Assembly (NCBI GenBank): GCA_023055425.1
Contig: JALGPY010000005.1
Location: 82,749,495 to 82,813,494 of the forward strand
DNA from: Linanthus parryae
Taxonomy: Eukaryota > Streptophyta > Magnoliopsida > Ericales > Polemoniaceae
Direction: 5' to 3'
DNA: 64,000 bases
The notes beneath the pieces are model-generated. The model saw only the letters and a program-made list of their open reading frames with translations. It was not told the origin of the DNA and did no database searches. Position numbers and translations under genes: made by a program. Positions 33,299 to 44,661 of the stretch are shown in pieces (position 1 is the first letter of the stretch; the number at the start of each line of letters is the position of its first letter).

Positions 33299-36200
33299 AT
33301 GACCCGTTCTCGAGACAGGCCTTTGTATCCAACGTTTGAAGACCCGGAATCCTTATTAAAAGCACAGCGTAGAGACAAGAGGAATTCAAGCTCAGTAGTG
33401 ATGGACGAAGAAACGAGAGCTGAGTTTGAGAGGATCCGCAAAGGGATGCAGGATGCGGAAGCAGCTAGAGCTGCAGCTGTAGAGGAGGCTGCACAAAGAG
33501 CCGCAGAAGCTGAGGAGGTGAGAGCTCAAATGGCTGAGATGCAGGCAAGGATGGATCGCATGGCTCCCCCAAATCCACAACCACGTCATGGTGTGGGGGC
33601 ACAAGTGGCGAACATCGGTGGGAACAACAATGGTAATAATGGGGAAAACAACAGGCAGAACAATGCTGAGAATGAAGAACGCCCGATGGTGGATTATTTC
33701 AGGACTACTCCAGCATGTTATCAGCCTACCATTGTCAGGCCACAGATCAATGCCCAACACTTCGAGTTGCGCCAACATATGATCAACATGGTTCGTGATG
33801 AGTGCGCATTCAACGGAGCCCCAGGAGATGACCCCAATCACCATCTGCTGGTATTTGAGCAAATCACATCAACCCTGCACGATCAGCGAGTTCCAGATGA
33901 GACAGTTAAGCTTTTACTATTTCCATTCTCCTTATCTGGAAAAGCCAAGAAGTGGCTTATGGAGCTGCCAGCTGGAAGCATAGTGACATGGGCAGATTGT
34001 TGTCATGAGTTTCTGAGGAAGTATTTGCCACCATCCAGAGTCGCGCAGCAAATGGCTGAGATTGCAAAGTTCACTCAGGATGAAGACAGCTCTTTGGGAG
34101 ATGCATGGAGAAAGTTCAGCCAAATTCTCCGTAGATGTCCGAATCATGGAGTGCCATGGCACAAGCTCTTCCATTATTTCTACACTGCACTAGACAAGGA
34201 GACAGCTGACCAGTTGGATATGCTAGCTGGAGGTAATTTTATGGGACTTGGAGCACAGCGAGCTCAAGATTTGCTGAACAATGCGTCAAAGAGAGAGACT
34301 ACACGATCTGAAACGCGTAGGTACTCCAAACCGGGGGATACATCTTTGGTCAACAAGATTGAATCGATGGAACAAAAGTTGGAATCCATGACTTCAGCAT
34401 TTCACGGTATGCACCCTCCAACACAGAAGCCCATGGGTGAATTACTAGCAGATGAAAGCCAGGGATATGATAACAGTGTTGAAGATGTGAATTTTATGCG
34501 ACAGCAGCAATGGCCTAACACCTATCATCCCAACAATCGTAATCACCCCAACTTCAGCTATGCCAATCCAAACAGTGGATTATATGCACCTGGACAGAGA
34601 CCCAATGTTCCATATCAAGCGAGGCAAGCTCCACAACAGCAGGCTCCACAAAAAGAAGAGCAAGAGACAAATGCTCTATTGAGAAAGCTCCTAGCTAATC
34701 ATGACAGGATGGAGAGCGCGATTGTCTCAATACAAGCAACAATAAAAAGCCATGAGACTCAGATTGGGCAGATCGCCAATCAAAATGTCAAGCTTCCACC
34801 CGGCATGCTTCCAGCAAATACCATCACTCCTAACGAGCAGCTAAATGCCATCACAACTCGCAGTGGCATCACTACTGAGGATCCCCCATATCCTAGCCAC
34901 GCGCGAGCTGAGGCGACTAAGGCCACTGAGAAAGCTTTGGATGAAGAGATTCCCGTGCCTACCGTGAGTCCCCAATCAAAGGACACGGTGAGGAAGTCGG
35001 ATGAGAAACAGAAGCCTAGGGAGGAATACAGCGTGCGAGTGCCATACCCGCAAAGATTGAAGAGCCAAGAGGATGCCAAGCATTTCAAGCAGTTTGTGGA
35101 TATCTTCAGGAAACTGCACATTAATATACCTTTTGCAGAGGCCATCTCACAAATGCCGAAATATGCCAAATTTCTCAAGGACCTCCTTTCTAATAGGAGG
35201 CGCATGGATGATTTTGAAACCGTGACTTTAAATGAGGAGTGTAGCGCCGTTGTGCAAAAAGCGCTACCAAAGAAGATGAAAGATCCGGGCGGTTTCATCA
35301 TTCCTGTTACATTGGGAGACGCATTTCATGGGAGGGCATTGTGTGACCTTGGTGCGAGTATTAATTTGATGCCTACATCGGTTTTTGAGCAACTTGGTGT
35401 GGGAGATCCTAAGCCTACCAGGATGTGCTTGCAGATGGCTGATCGCACAATAAAACGCCCCAGGGGTGTTTTAGAGGATGTATTAGTGAGAGTTGAAGGA
35501 CTCATCTTCCCAGCTGATTTTGTGATCTTAGACATGGAGGCCGACGATGATGTTCCTCTTATTTTGGGCCGTCCATTCCTGGCCACTGGGAGAACTATCA
35601 TTGATGTGGCCAATGGAGAGCTGACTATGCAGATCAACGATGAGAAGATGGCCTTCAATGTATTTGAGGCTATGAAGTTCCCCGCATACGCGGTGAGCGA
35701 GCAGTGTTTTGGGGTGGAGGCATACACGCTGGACGAGGAGGACGATATTTTGTTGGAGCAACTATATGAGGAGTTTGCTCTATTTGATTCCAGTGAGAAG
35801 GAGCAAGCTTTAGATGTTCATTGGCGCCCACCATTACCCCTCTTTAATGAGGGAAGCAGGAAGATTCTTACTCCTTCTCTTATTACTGCTCCTGTTTTAG
35901 AATTAAAGCCTTTACCTGCTCATTTGAAATATTTATACTTGGGATCTAATGATACTTTACCTGTGATTGTATCTGCATGTTTGGACAGGGAACAGGAGGA
36001 GCAGCTTCTCGAGGTACTACAGAAGAGGAAAGCAGCTATGGGATGGACAATAGCAGATATTAAGGGGATCAGCCCCACAGTTTGCCAGCATAAGATCAGG
36101 CTCATGGAAGACAAGAAGCCGCTAGTTCAATTTCAGCGCCGCCTCAACCCTCACATGCAGGAGGTGGTGAAGAAAGAGGTGCTTAAATGGTTGGAAGCAG

Positions 36201-36346
36201 GTATCATTTATCCGATTTCCGACAGCACGTGGACTAGCCCGGTACAATGTGTTCCCAAGAAGGGAGGTATAACTGTGGTGGAAGGGGACAAAGGTGATCA
36301 AATTGCCACACGTACCGTTACTGGGTGGAGAGTTTGCATGGATTAG
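33299..36346 (+). pseudogene. Athila gag, protease and start of RT (ends at in-frame TAG)
   Basis: A 1015-codon frame from ATG 33299. Residues ~45-90 form an Ala/Glu-rich helix; ~180-290 is the retrotransposon gag domain (LLLFPFSLSGKAKKWLMELP). The aspartic protease follows: CDLGASINLMP near residue 680 and ILGRPFLATGR near 755. RT begins around residue 930 (KKEVLKWLEAGIIYPISDS). The frame ends at TAG 36344-36346 exactly where RT normally has Tyr in the D-Y-R-K-L-N motif, so this is a nonsense change, not the natural end; downstream RT is in the same frame. The following bases (CGCAAA) do not match the CARYYA leaky-stop context. No CCHC zinc knuckle is present. Confidence 0.92.
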
Positions 36347-37952
36347 CGCAAACTCAATGATGCCACTTTGAAGGATCACTTTCCCCTCCCATTCGTGGAC
36401 CAGATGCTTGATAGGCTAGCTCACCATTCACACTACTGCTTTTTGGATGGATATTCTGGGTATAATCAGATAGCGATTGAGCCGACTGACCAGGAGAAGA
36501 CGACATTTACTTGTCCATATGGGACGTTTGCATTCAGACGCATGCCCTTTGGGCTATGCAATGCCCCAGCTACGTTTCAGAGGTGCATGATGTCTATCTT
36601 CTCAGATATGATGGAGCAAAATTTTGAAGTCTTCATGGATGATTTTTCGCTTTATGGTGATGGGTTCGAAGACTGTCTCCAGCAGCTAGCTCGGGTACTG
36701 GACAGATGTATTGACACCAACCTAGTGCTTAACTGGGAGAAGTGCCATTTCATGGTGACCGAGGGAATAGTGTTGGGGCACAAGATCTCCAGTAAAGGTT
36801 TAGAGGTAGACCGGGCGAAGATTGAGGTGATCGAGAAGCTTCCTTACCCTACGTCTGTCAAAGGGGTACGGAGTTTCTTGGGACATGCAGGTTTCTATCG
36901 GCGCTTCATTAAGGACTTTTCGAAAATCACAAAGCCTTTATCTGGTTTGCTTGAGAAAGATGCCGTGTTTGATTTCAATGAAGACTGCAAGACAGCTTTT
37001 GATTTGCTCAAGAAAAAGTTGATTAGTTCTCCCATTATAGCCACTCCAGACTGGACCCTACCGTTTGAACTTATGTGTGATGCCAGCGATTACGCGGTGG
37101 GAGCAGTGCTGGGACAGCGGAAAGACAAGGTAGCTCATGTTATTTACTATGCTAGTCGTACTCTTAACACTGCACAGGTTAACTACGCCACCACGGAGAA
37201 AGAGATGTTGGCTATTATCTTCGCATTGGACAAGTTTCGTCCATATCTTGTGGGTTCTCAGGTGACTATTTTCACGGACCATGCAGCCCTCAAATATCTT
37301 CTTGCTAAGAAGGATGCGAAGCCTAGATTGATCCGATGGGTGTTACTGATGCAAGAGTTTGATATAGTGATAAAGGACAAAAAGGGTGTAGAGAACGTTG
37401 TTGCAGACCATTTGTCACGACTGGATAACGAAAAACAAGAAGATGTGCCGATTAGAGAAGATTTTCCAGACGAACAACTTATGGTGGTGGTAGCAGCGGT
37501 GCCTTGGTTTGCAGATTTGGCAAATTTCAAGGCGCTCAAAATTGTTCCGAAAGACATGACGTTCCATCAGAAGAAGAAATTTTTCGCAGATGCACGACAC
37601 TATTTCTGGGATGACCCTTATTTGTTTAGGTTGGGAGCTGACAATGTGTTGAGAAGATGCGTAGCTGAGCCAGACACTTTGGACATTCTTAGACACTGCC
37701 ACGAATTGAATTGCGGAGGACATTTTGGCAAAGCGCGTACTGTGGCAAAGGTATTGCAAAGTGGATTTTACTGGCCTACTTTACATAAAGATGCTCATTT
37801 ATTTGTGCAGCAATGTGATCGATGTCAGAGAACCGGCAATATCTCCAGCCGAAATGAGATGCCTCAAAATTTCGTGTTGGAAGTAGAGCCTTTTGATGTC
37901 TGGGGCATCGATTTCATGGGACCATTCCCATCTTCACTTGGCAATCTTTATA
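36347..37952 (+). pseudogene. Athila RT, RNase H and integrase N-terminus
   Basis: Continues the gag-pol frame after the [25 protein letters not shown], catalytic F-M-D-D at 36632-36643, then [16 protein letters not shown]. RNase [22 protein letters not shown] and FTDHAAL. Integrase: an HHCC zinc finger ([12 protein letters not shown] to CDRCQRTGN) and the first catalytic Asp in [10 protein letters not shown]. The protein then runs into foreign sequence at about 37953 and ends at a chance stop (38134). Confidence 0.92.
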
Positions 37953-38551
37953 CGCCCGCTCCGGCAGGAATGGAGCTATTTCACATCTTTTATTACCGAA
38001 TAGGGGCAGCCAGCCAATCTTATAAAGGCTGTGCGGGAAGAGGTCCATTGAGAGGTCAACTTCTTCTCTTTAGAGGTAAGAGAGGGGGGAGATCAGTTTG
38101 CCCTTCCTTCGGTGGGCGTAATCTCTTCTTCTAATAAGTGTGCAACGACTCCAGGCTCCAGCCGCAAAACAAGAACAAGAAGAGTTCCCGCTTTCTTCAA
38201 AGGATGGCTGCTTCCAAGCCCACCTCCAGGTTGTCATCGCTCGATCACTTCCTTTTCCACTAAGTGATTGCTTAGGGACCTTAGCGTACGATCTGGGCTG
38301 TTTCCCTCTCGACTTTGGATCTTAGCACCCAAAAAGTCTGTCTGTACAAACGATCTAGGCCTGTATTCGGAGTTTCCCTGGGGTTGGTAAGGCTGTTGAA
38401 ATGGGGCCACCCTAGCCCATTGAGTGCTCTACCTCGGGCCATCGACATCATACGCTCTACTGAAATAGATTTCGCGGAAAACCAGCTATATCCGATCTTG
38501 GTTGGCCTTTCACCCCTAGCCACAAGTCATCCCCGTATTTTGCCACATACG
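37953..38551. other. Organelle-derived insertion (NUMT-like) inside F integrase
   Basis: About 600 bp interrupts the integrase between '...GPFPSSLGN' and 'LAVDYVTKW'. The right ~360 bp is reverse-oriented plant mitochondrial 26S rRNA (see next feature). The left part (37953-38188) is not rRNA and I do not recognise it; it may come from another place in the mitochondrial genome. Little or no integrase sequence seems lost at the target. Confidence 0.8.
38189..38551 (-). rRNA. rrn26: Fragment of plant mitochondrial 26S rRNA (non-functional)
   Basis: On the minus strand this matches large-subunit rRNA: GATGACTTGTGGCTAGGGGT, GTGAAAGGCCAACC, GAGGTAGAGCACT, GAGAGGGAAACAGCCCAGA, CTAAGGTCCCTAAG and GCTTGGAAGCAGCCATCC, which line up with E. 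coli 23S rRNA domain II, roughly nt 740-1095. Variable positions fit the plant mitochondrial, not the plastid, version as I remember them. The fragment stops at 'aagaaagcg', inside the GTPase-associated region. It is dead DNA here. Confidence 0.88.
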
Positions 38552-38552
38552 T

Positions 38553-39392
38553 TTAGTGTTAGCTGTGGATTATGTGACCAAGTGGGTGGAGGCAATGGCT
38601 TGCCCCAAAAACGATGGGGCTACTGTAGAGAGATTCGTGCGGAAGAGCATTTTTACACGGTTTGGAACTCCCAGAGCCATAATCAGTGATGAAGGATCGC
38701 ATTTTGTGAATAAAGTCTTTGCCAATGTCTTGAGCAAATATGGGGTAAAGACGCATAAGATATCACTGGCCTATCATCCGCAGTCGAATGGGCAAGCAGA
38801 AGTTTCTAACCGAGAGATAAAAGGGATTCTGGAGAAGACAGTCAACCCGGGACACAAGGATTGGTCTCTACATTTAGACGATAGCTTATGGGCGTACAGG
38901 ACTGCTTACAAGACTCCTTTGGGCATGTCTCCCTACCAGTTAGTGTTTGGGAAGTCGTGTCATCTTCCGGTGGAACTTGAGCACAAGGCATTCTGGGCTT
39001 TGAAGAAGATCAATTTGGACGCTAAGCTCTCCGGTGAGCTACGAAAGCAAGCACTACTTGAACTTGAAGAATTTCGATTGATGGCGTATGAAAGTGCGAA
39101 AATCTATAAGGAGAGGACAAAACTGTGGCACGACAGGCACATCATCCCGAGAGACTTCAAGGTAGGACAGAAAGTATTGATCTTCAATGCAAGACTAAAG
39201 CTGTTTCCAGGGAAATTGAAATCTAGGTGGAGTGGTCCTTACACGATTACTGAAGTTTATCCATGGGGATCTCTTGAGGTAGAGGACGCAAATGGGAACA
39301 GGTTTAAGGTGAATGGTCAGAGAGCGAAACCGTATGTGGACGGGAATTTCATTGGAGTCATTGAATGGCTTCATGCAACTCCCGCAACTTGA
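38553..39392 (+). pseudogene. Athila integrase C-terminal part after the insertion
   Basis: Frame resumes as [12 protein letters not shown] near 38556 in a different phase from the upstream pol. It has the second catalytic Asp in [10 protein letters not shown] and the Glu in [12 protein letters not shown], so all three DDE residues survive but are split by the insertion. The C-terminal region has [21 protein letters not shown] and ends PATPAT-like at 39392. Otherwise intact. Confidence 0.9.
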
Positions 39393-40140
39393 GATATCTC
39401 TGAGGTAACTGGGTCGGGCCGTCGACCTTAAAATACAAAGCGCTTGTTGGGAGGCAACCCAACCTATTTATTGCTTTAGGATAGATTTTAATACTGTTTT
39501 GTAATTTTTATTCGGTTTGATTCTATTGAGGGGTGCGAGAGAGTGGATTTAATATTTCCAATGAGTATGTGCAGGAATACGAGGTGAAAGGCCTATTTCG
39601 GATCCCCCTTCTTGATGCGCGCGTGCGAAACAGAGTAGAAAGTCCAGATTTGCAGCTAAATACGCGTATCGGGATCCGAAGTGAAGGAATTGAAGGTGGA
39701 AGCCATTTCTGCATCTATTCAACACACGCACCTGGGGAAGATCATGTTCCCGGACTCCCCGTCTTGATTTGCGCAAGAATTTGATTAGTGAACGGAGAAA
39801 GCTAGCACGCCGGCACGGATTACGCGGTGAAATTTTGAAGGACAGACTGAAATGAGAATTGAACAATGCCAACGTGTGGGGGTGGTCGAGAGCTTTCTGT
39901 AGACAGGTGGATCGCGCAAATCGGAGTCCGGATGAGAAAGTTACGCCAAAAAGGATGTTTTCGCAAGTAAAACGAGGCCAAAAGCATCCGGAAATGCAAA
40001 ACGTGCCTTGGAACGCGTGAAATTGACAAATAAAATATTCCCCGGATTTTGGGAGTGTTTTAAGGTAAAAAGGGAGTCTCGAGGTCGAGGAGATCCTTCG
40101 GAAAGCAAAGGCACGATCGAAGACGCGAAAAATCGACAAA
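39393..40140 (+). other. Post-integrase spacer of element F
   Basis: Contains a motif shared with element E right after the pol stop: 'gggtcgggccgtcgacctta' and 'tgggaggcaacccaa' (E at 48965-49020). No coding sequence is supported. Confidence 0.6.
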
Positions 40141-40420
40141 AAGGATGTTTTTAGCACAATTCAGCATTGTCTTCGTACTAAGACAATTGTCTTCGTACGA
40201 AGACTTTGTACTTAGAAAAAATAATGAAGCTCTGAATTGTCTTCTCAAAACAGCTTGCAGTATCTGTTTGAGAAGACCTTCGTGCGAAGACAAAAAGTCT
40301 TCGTACGAAGACTCTTCGCACGAAGACTATTGTCTTCGCACGAAGACAGCGGGTGAAAGGCCAGTTTTATCCACGCACGGACACCTGATGGGGGCTACTT
40401 ATTAGGGGCTTTTTGGACTT
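40141..40420 (+). promoter_or_regulatory. LTR-derived module upstream of F third ORF
   Basis: Diverged copy of F LTR 31990-32200. Same six-palindrome layout (40169, 40189-40204, 40278-40292, 40297-40312, 40313-40327, 40332-40347) and similar sequence between, e.g. 'aaaacagcttgcagtatctg' against 'aaaacagctctcagtatcta'. It lies about 730 bp before the third ORF and may serve as a separate promoter; that is inference. Confidence 0.7.
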
Positions 40421-41080
40421 TTTGCCCAAACTTGAAGCTTCATCAGCTGGGGGATCGAGTACCATCTTCATTCTTCATCTTCAAACTCAGTCTTCTCTCC
40501 ATAGCCGCGCACTAGCTCGATTCAACCCACCATTGTTTCTTCACCAAATTCAGCAACCCACCTAGGGTTTTGCTCGCGATTCCAAGGAGAACAACATTCC
40601 AGAGGTTGTTTTGAGAGAGAGAGTGAGACCAGAGAGAAATTAGAGGAGGAAGAAGCTAGGGTTTTGAAGGAGAAGTGAGAAATTGGACGAGCTACAGCTT
40701 GATTCACCTTTCGGACGAGAAGGAAACATTGACGGGGACTACGCAAGGAGTACGGAGCAGCAAGAAATTCGAGATTTCGACAACTTTTTCCGGCGACATC
40801 AAAATCAGTCCGGGTTCGTCAAATTGGGAAATTTTTGCGTCCGTAAGACTTGCTCCGGACGCGTAGGTACTATCTAAACCTCGTAATTTCATATTCGAGT
40901 CTTAGGCACATTGAGTAAAAGCCCGGTTATATTTTGTTGCGCTTAGAAGCGTATTTGGGGGCGATTGCGTAAAGTCCTAGGAACTATTTGTTTACTTGCC
41001 TATGTGTTTCGTTTAGTGTTCACTTCTTGTTCACGTGCACAATTGTTGAGTTGCTTGTTTTACTTGAAATTGAATTATAC
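40421..41080 (+). other. Leader-like region before F third ORF
   Basis: CT-rich stretch with repeated 'cttcat', then GA-rich 'gagagagagtgagacc' sequence and short frames. It looks like a 5' UTR, possibly with an intron (a candidate donor near 40866 and several candidate acceptors before 41081), but I cannot fix splice sites. No recognised protein. Confidence 0.4.
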
Positions 41081-42388
41081 ATGGCGGGTGGTAAGAAACG
41101 AAAGACGGGAGAGGGTTCGTCACAAGAAGCATCGGGATCGGGCGATCCTCAATTAGAGATTCCGCCTACTCCCCAATATGCCATCTTGACGGCCCCTTTC
41201 CCGGCTAAACCGGGTATTGTCGGCCGACGAAAGGCCAAGGCCAATTTGAAAGAGAGAAGTATTGGGCCGGGTTATTATGATAGCTACCGTTTTGTCACTC
41301 ATGAGGCCCATCTTGACTCGCGAAGAGATACGTATTTGACTAAGAACGGGCAGCCCGAGAAAGCTTTTCCTTTGCACGAGGACATGCCTCAAGCAATTAA
41401 GGAAATTTATGAGCGCGAGAAGCTTGACAATTGGTTTAAACTAGTAGGGCAGTCGAGTTCACACATTACGAGAGAGTTTTTGTTCAATTTGCGTTATGCA
41501 AAGGATGGAGAGAGTCAAGATCCTCGTCTCGTTTACTGTCGGAACGAGTGGATAGTCTTCACGCCAGAGACTATCGCTCTCGCCATGGGTTTCCCCGCTT
41601 TGAAAGACGGTTGTGGGTTAGAGACGGTTCTTCGTAGTGAGAACCTTTGGTCTCGTTTAAATGCTTTTTGCTTTGCGAAGGGGGTTGATCCATGGGACAG
41701 GAAGGGAGAGGTGATTCATTGGAAGGCCGAGAAGAGGTTTTATAGGCCGGAGGCTAGGTGGTGCTGTGAAGTGTTAGAAAACTGGGTTTTGGGAATCACA
41801 CGAAACCCTAGTTATACATTCCGCCTCTCTGTCTGGGCCCTTTGTCTTTACACCGGGGTTAGAATTAATATCCCCAAACTGATTTGGGAGAACTGTCTTG
41901 AGAGGGTGTCGAGGACGAACAAATTGGGTCCCGGTCATACCTGCTTGATCACTCACCTAGCCAAAACTGCTGAGGTAGTCATAGGGAGAGATATGGACTT
42001 GAAACCGTTTACTGCTAGGAAGTGGCATAGGTTTGATGAGACGGCGAGGAAGAAGGGCAAGGGTAGGAGGATGAACACCTCTAGGTTTGACAACCAGGTT
42101 GCCTACGACCACTTGAGAGAGGAGATGGCCCGGGATAGACTCGAGAGGAGACGCCAGTTTGCCCACACTCGGGACAATCAGGCGAAGCTGGGGGGTTTAA
42201 TCCAGATGGTTGGCCAGTGGGTTATACAGTCTAGTGGTCAGGCGGCGGGGGAGTTTGTTCCACCGGTCCCGACGGCGGATCCATGGTTTCAGGAGGATGA
42301 CTTTGAATATGAGGTTCCGCCGAGTGAGGATGAGGAAGAAGAAGATGATGAGGAGCAAGAGGAAGATGAGGAGGAAGATGACGAGTAG
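41081..42388 (+). CDS. Third ORF of Athila element F ('env-like'/putative plant transposon protein type)
   Basis: 436 codons, intact. ATG 41081 is preferred because the protein then starts with the basic AGGKKRK; an upstream in-frame ATG at 40988 would add 31 mostly hydrophobic residues that could mimic a signal anchor. The middle contains ARWCCEVLENWVLG and NPSYTFRLSVWALCLYTG, with FTPETIALAMGFPAL earlier, resembling the 'putative plant transposon protein' domain found in the ORF after pol in Athila elements. C-terminus is a long Asp/Glu tail. Such ORFs have been called env-like; membrane fusion activity is not shown, and I see no transmembrane segment in the 41081 form. It is the only undamaged gene in the window. 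Confidence 0.75.
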   Translation: MAGGKKRKTGEGSSQEASGSGDPQLEIPPTPQYAILTAPFPAKPGIVGRRKAKANLKERSIGPGYYDSYRFVTHEAHLDSRRDTYLTKNGQPEKAFPLHEDMPQAIKEIYEREKLDNWFKLVGQSSSHITREFLFNLRYAKDGESQDPRLVYCRNEWIVFTPETIALAMGFPALKDGCGLETVLRSENLWSRLNAFCFAKGVDPWDRKGEVIHWKAEKRFYRPEARWCCEVLENWVLGITRNPSYTFRLSVWALCLYTGVRINIPKLIWENCLERVSRTNKLGPGHTCLITHLAKTAEVVIGRDMDLKPFTARKWHRFDETARKKGKGRRMNTSRFDNQVAYDHLREEMARDRLERRRQFAHTRDNQAKLGGLIQMVGQWVIQSSGQAAGEFVPPVPTADPWFQEDDFEYEVPPSEDEEEEDDEEQEEDEEEDDE

Positions 42389-43769
42389 TGGAGTGTGCCC
42401 TCATGCTAGAATTGTTGAGTCCTCGTGTTATCGTTGAGGACAACGATGCATTCTAGTGTGGGGGTGGTTGAATCCTTTTTACTAGTCAGTGTCGTGTCTT
42501 TGCATCGCCAGTGTCTGCATGTAGTTAGAGGTTTTTTGGTTATGTCCTTAGTTTTCTTTTTATTATTCATCTTTTTGCACGTTTTGGTATTTTTGAGTCA
42601 ACCCACCATTGTTGAGTCGTTAATCGAGTTGGCCTTGCATATAGTGTAGGTAAAAAAAAAAAAAAAAACTAAAAATGTGAAAACACAAAAAAAATTAAAA
42701 ATTTGAGAAAGGGAAATTGAAAAAAGCTGAAAATTCGGTAAAATCGAGAGGCGTGAGACTTTTAGGCATAGGGCGTGAATTGCGATCGAGAGTGGCAATG
42801 TGAGAGTCCCTTAGTAAGTATAGAGAAACTCTCTTTACGGGAATGCGTGCCTATTTTACACACGAACTTAATTCTTTCAAATTTAAAGTGTGTGCCTAAT
42901 TTTCTTACAAGAGTTGAGCTAGGTGTGAGCTAAACAAGCCGAACGTTCTTGTGTACGTCTTAGGTAGTCGCCAACCCGCCTCGTAGTGGCACACAGAACA
43001 GCTGTGCGAGGTGTGTATTAGAGCACTCACTGCTTCTAGAACTTACCTTGTAGGACCACTAGTAAACCCGTATTTGAACCATGGATTCTTTGACAACCGT
43101 TGGACTTAGGGTGACGATTCTTGGCCTTCAGCATTGATTGGTTAGGATCACCGCTTTAGTGCGTCACGAGGATGTTGTAGTTGAGGGGGATCGATGAGGG
43201 AGTACTTCATGCTATATTTGTGTGAGTCTTACATATCGCATGCACTTCATTTGTGATCTTCGAGGGGAATGCGAGGGTGAGTGAGAGTAGGCTTGCGCAC
43301 TTCGGTGTGGCGGTGTTCCATGGCATTACAACATGGACACAAGTGAGGAGAGCCGTGAGTGTGTACATCTAATACACACGAAACTTGGGTTGGGGGAATT
43401 TAATAGGTGGATCGTGCTAGGTACCGGATCTTACTCATCATGGTGTAGGAGGTTTGGTTGGATTAGGCACGAGACAGACATTTGATCGACTACTTGAGAG
43501 GGGACAGGATTACATTCGAGTGTGGGGGTGTCGACATTTGACTTCGGACATCGAGATTGCGTTTGCGACGACTCCATCCCCACACATGTTTCTTTAATGT
43601 TAGCGGCTTTGTTGATTTACACCGAGGATTTCATTGAGATAGGGAGAGACATTGATTTGTGATTTATACGTGATTTGGATATTGTCTCTCCTTACGATTA
43701 CATGATTAGCTTGATTCATTGGAAGACCACTCGTGAAAGATATTGAAGGAATTATGCAGGATTTTGAGA

Positions 43770-43810
<41 letters not shown>

Positions 43811-44640
43811 AAAGAGAGAAAAAAAAAAGAAGGAGAGATGAATAAAGGTAGAATGAGAAGCTTTGTGGAAGAACGAGTGGAGAAGCGACTAGTTCACGAA
43901 CGGGAGATTTTTGGCTTATGCATCATTCATGACGATGGCCGCGGAGATCGTAATTGTACCGGGGTTTGAGGGGATCGAGGGCCGGAGATGGTGAGTTTCG
44001 GGCTTGGTTTCCATCATTGTTGTGAGGGTGTGTGAGCTATGGTATTTGTGAGAATGTGACGCTTTAGGACTTGTATTTGATTCTTATCCTATTTGTCCCT
44101 AAAGCCTCATCATTTTAAACCTGTTAGCGGATTAGGAGCTCGGACCTTGAACGTGGCTTAGCCTAGCGTAGCCTTTTATTTTGTGGCACACATGAAAAGG
44201 TATTGCATTTTTGTACTTAGTAAAGTTAGGTTCTCTATACTAGCTAGGGGGAATTCATGTTGACGAATTTGATTTCGAATCATTCCTTGTGTCTAGATTT
44301 CTCATCGCTTCGTGTGAATCGGTTTAAGCTAATGGAGATTGCCCAATCTCGCAAAAGAAAAGAAAAATTCGTATTTCAATACTTGCATTGTGAATATTGC
44401 ATTTGCATATAGGTGCATTGTGTATAATCGAGTCGTGTCGACTAGTAGGAAGGATGGTTGGTGAATGGTTCTACTCGGATAAGTATGCAAGAGTTCTTGG
44501 TATTGTATGCAGTGTGAGGTGATAGTATGCAATTGGCGTAGGGAAGTATGCAATGAGTAATTGGTAGTATGCAAAGTTGGATGAATTGCGGAAAAGCGAA
44601 AGAAGCTTTGACTTGAGAGAGATGGAATTGACTTGGGAGA
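42389..44640 (+). other. 3' spacer of element F
   Basis: Non-coding, with several blocks shared with element E (42950-43020 with 49715-49770; 43260-43350 with 50005-50095). It holds repeated AGTGTGGGGGTG strings (42455, 43519), a small-loop hairpin CGTTG-AGGA-CAACG at 42432-42445, and a run of 34 A at 43775-43808. Confidence 0.65.
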
Positions 44641-44659
44641 TTTGCTCGGGACGAGCAAA
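44641..44659 (+). promoter_or_regulatory. Hairpin next to F polypurine tract
   Basis: TTTGCTCG-GGA-CGAGCAAA, 8-bp stem with a 3-base loop, just upstream of the polypurine tract. Element E has a reduced version at 51070-51088. May help define the priming site or 3' end of the RNA; inference. Confidence 0.6.
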
Positions 44660-44661
44660 AG

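Noticed and set aside
34780..35727. Minus-strand frames of 133-173 codons under gag-protease
   Set aside because: Shadows of the strongly supported plus-strand Athila frame.
36344..36346. Programmed stop-codon readthrough between gag-protease and RT
   Set aside because: The TAG is inside the conserved RT D-Y-R-K-L-N motif, not between domains, and the next bases do not match the CARYYA readthrough context.
38189..38551. Plastid 23S origin for the rRNA fragment
   Set aside because: The sequence around the 'ccgcgaaatctatttcagta' region on the minus strand differs from the plastid type as I remember it and fits plant mitochondrial 26S.
38315..38689. 124-codon frame across the organelle block
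   Set aside because: It is antisense rRNA running into integrase in the wrong frame.
40988..41080. Signal peptide on the third ORF of F from the upstream ATG
   Set aside because: The 31 extra residues are hydrophobic but lie in a leader-like region without support for translation; the ATG at 41081 followed by basic residues fits the family better. Not excluded.
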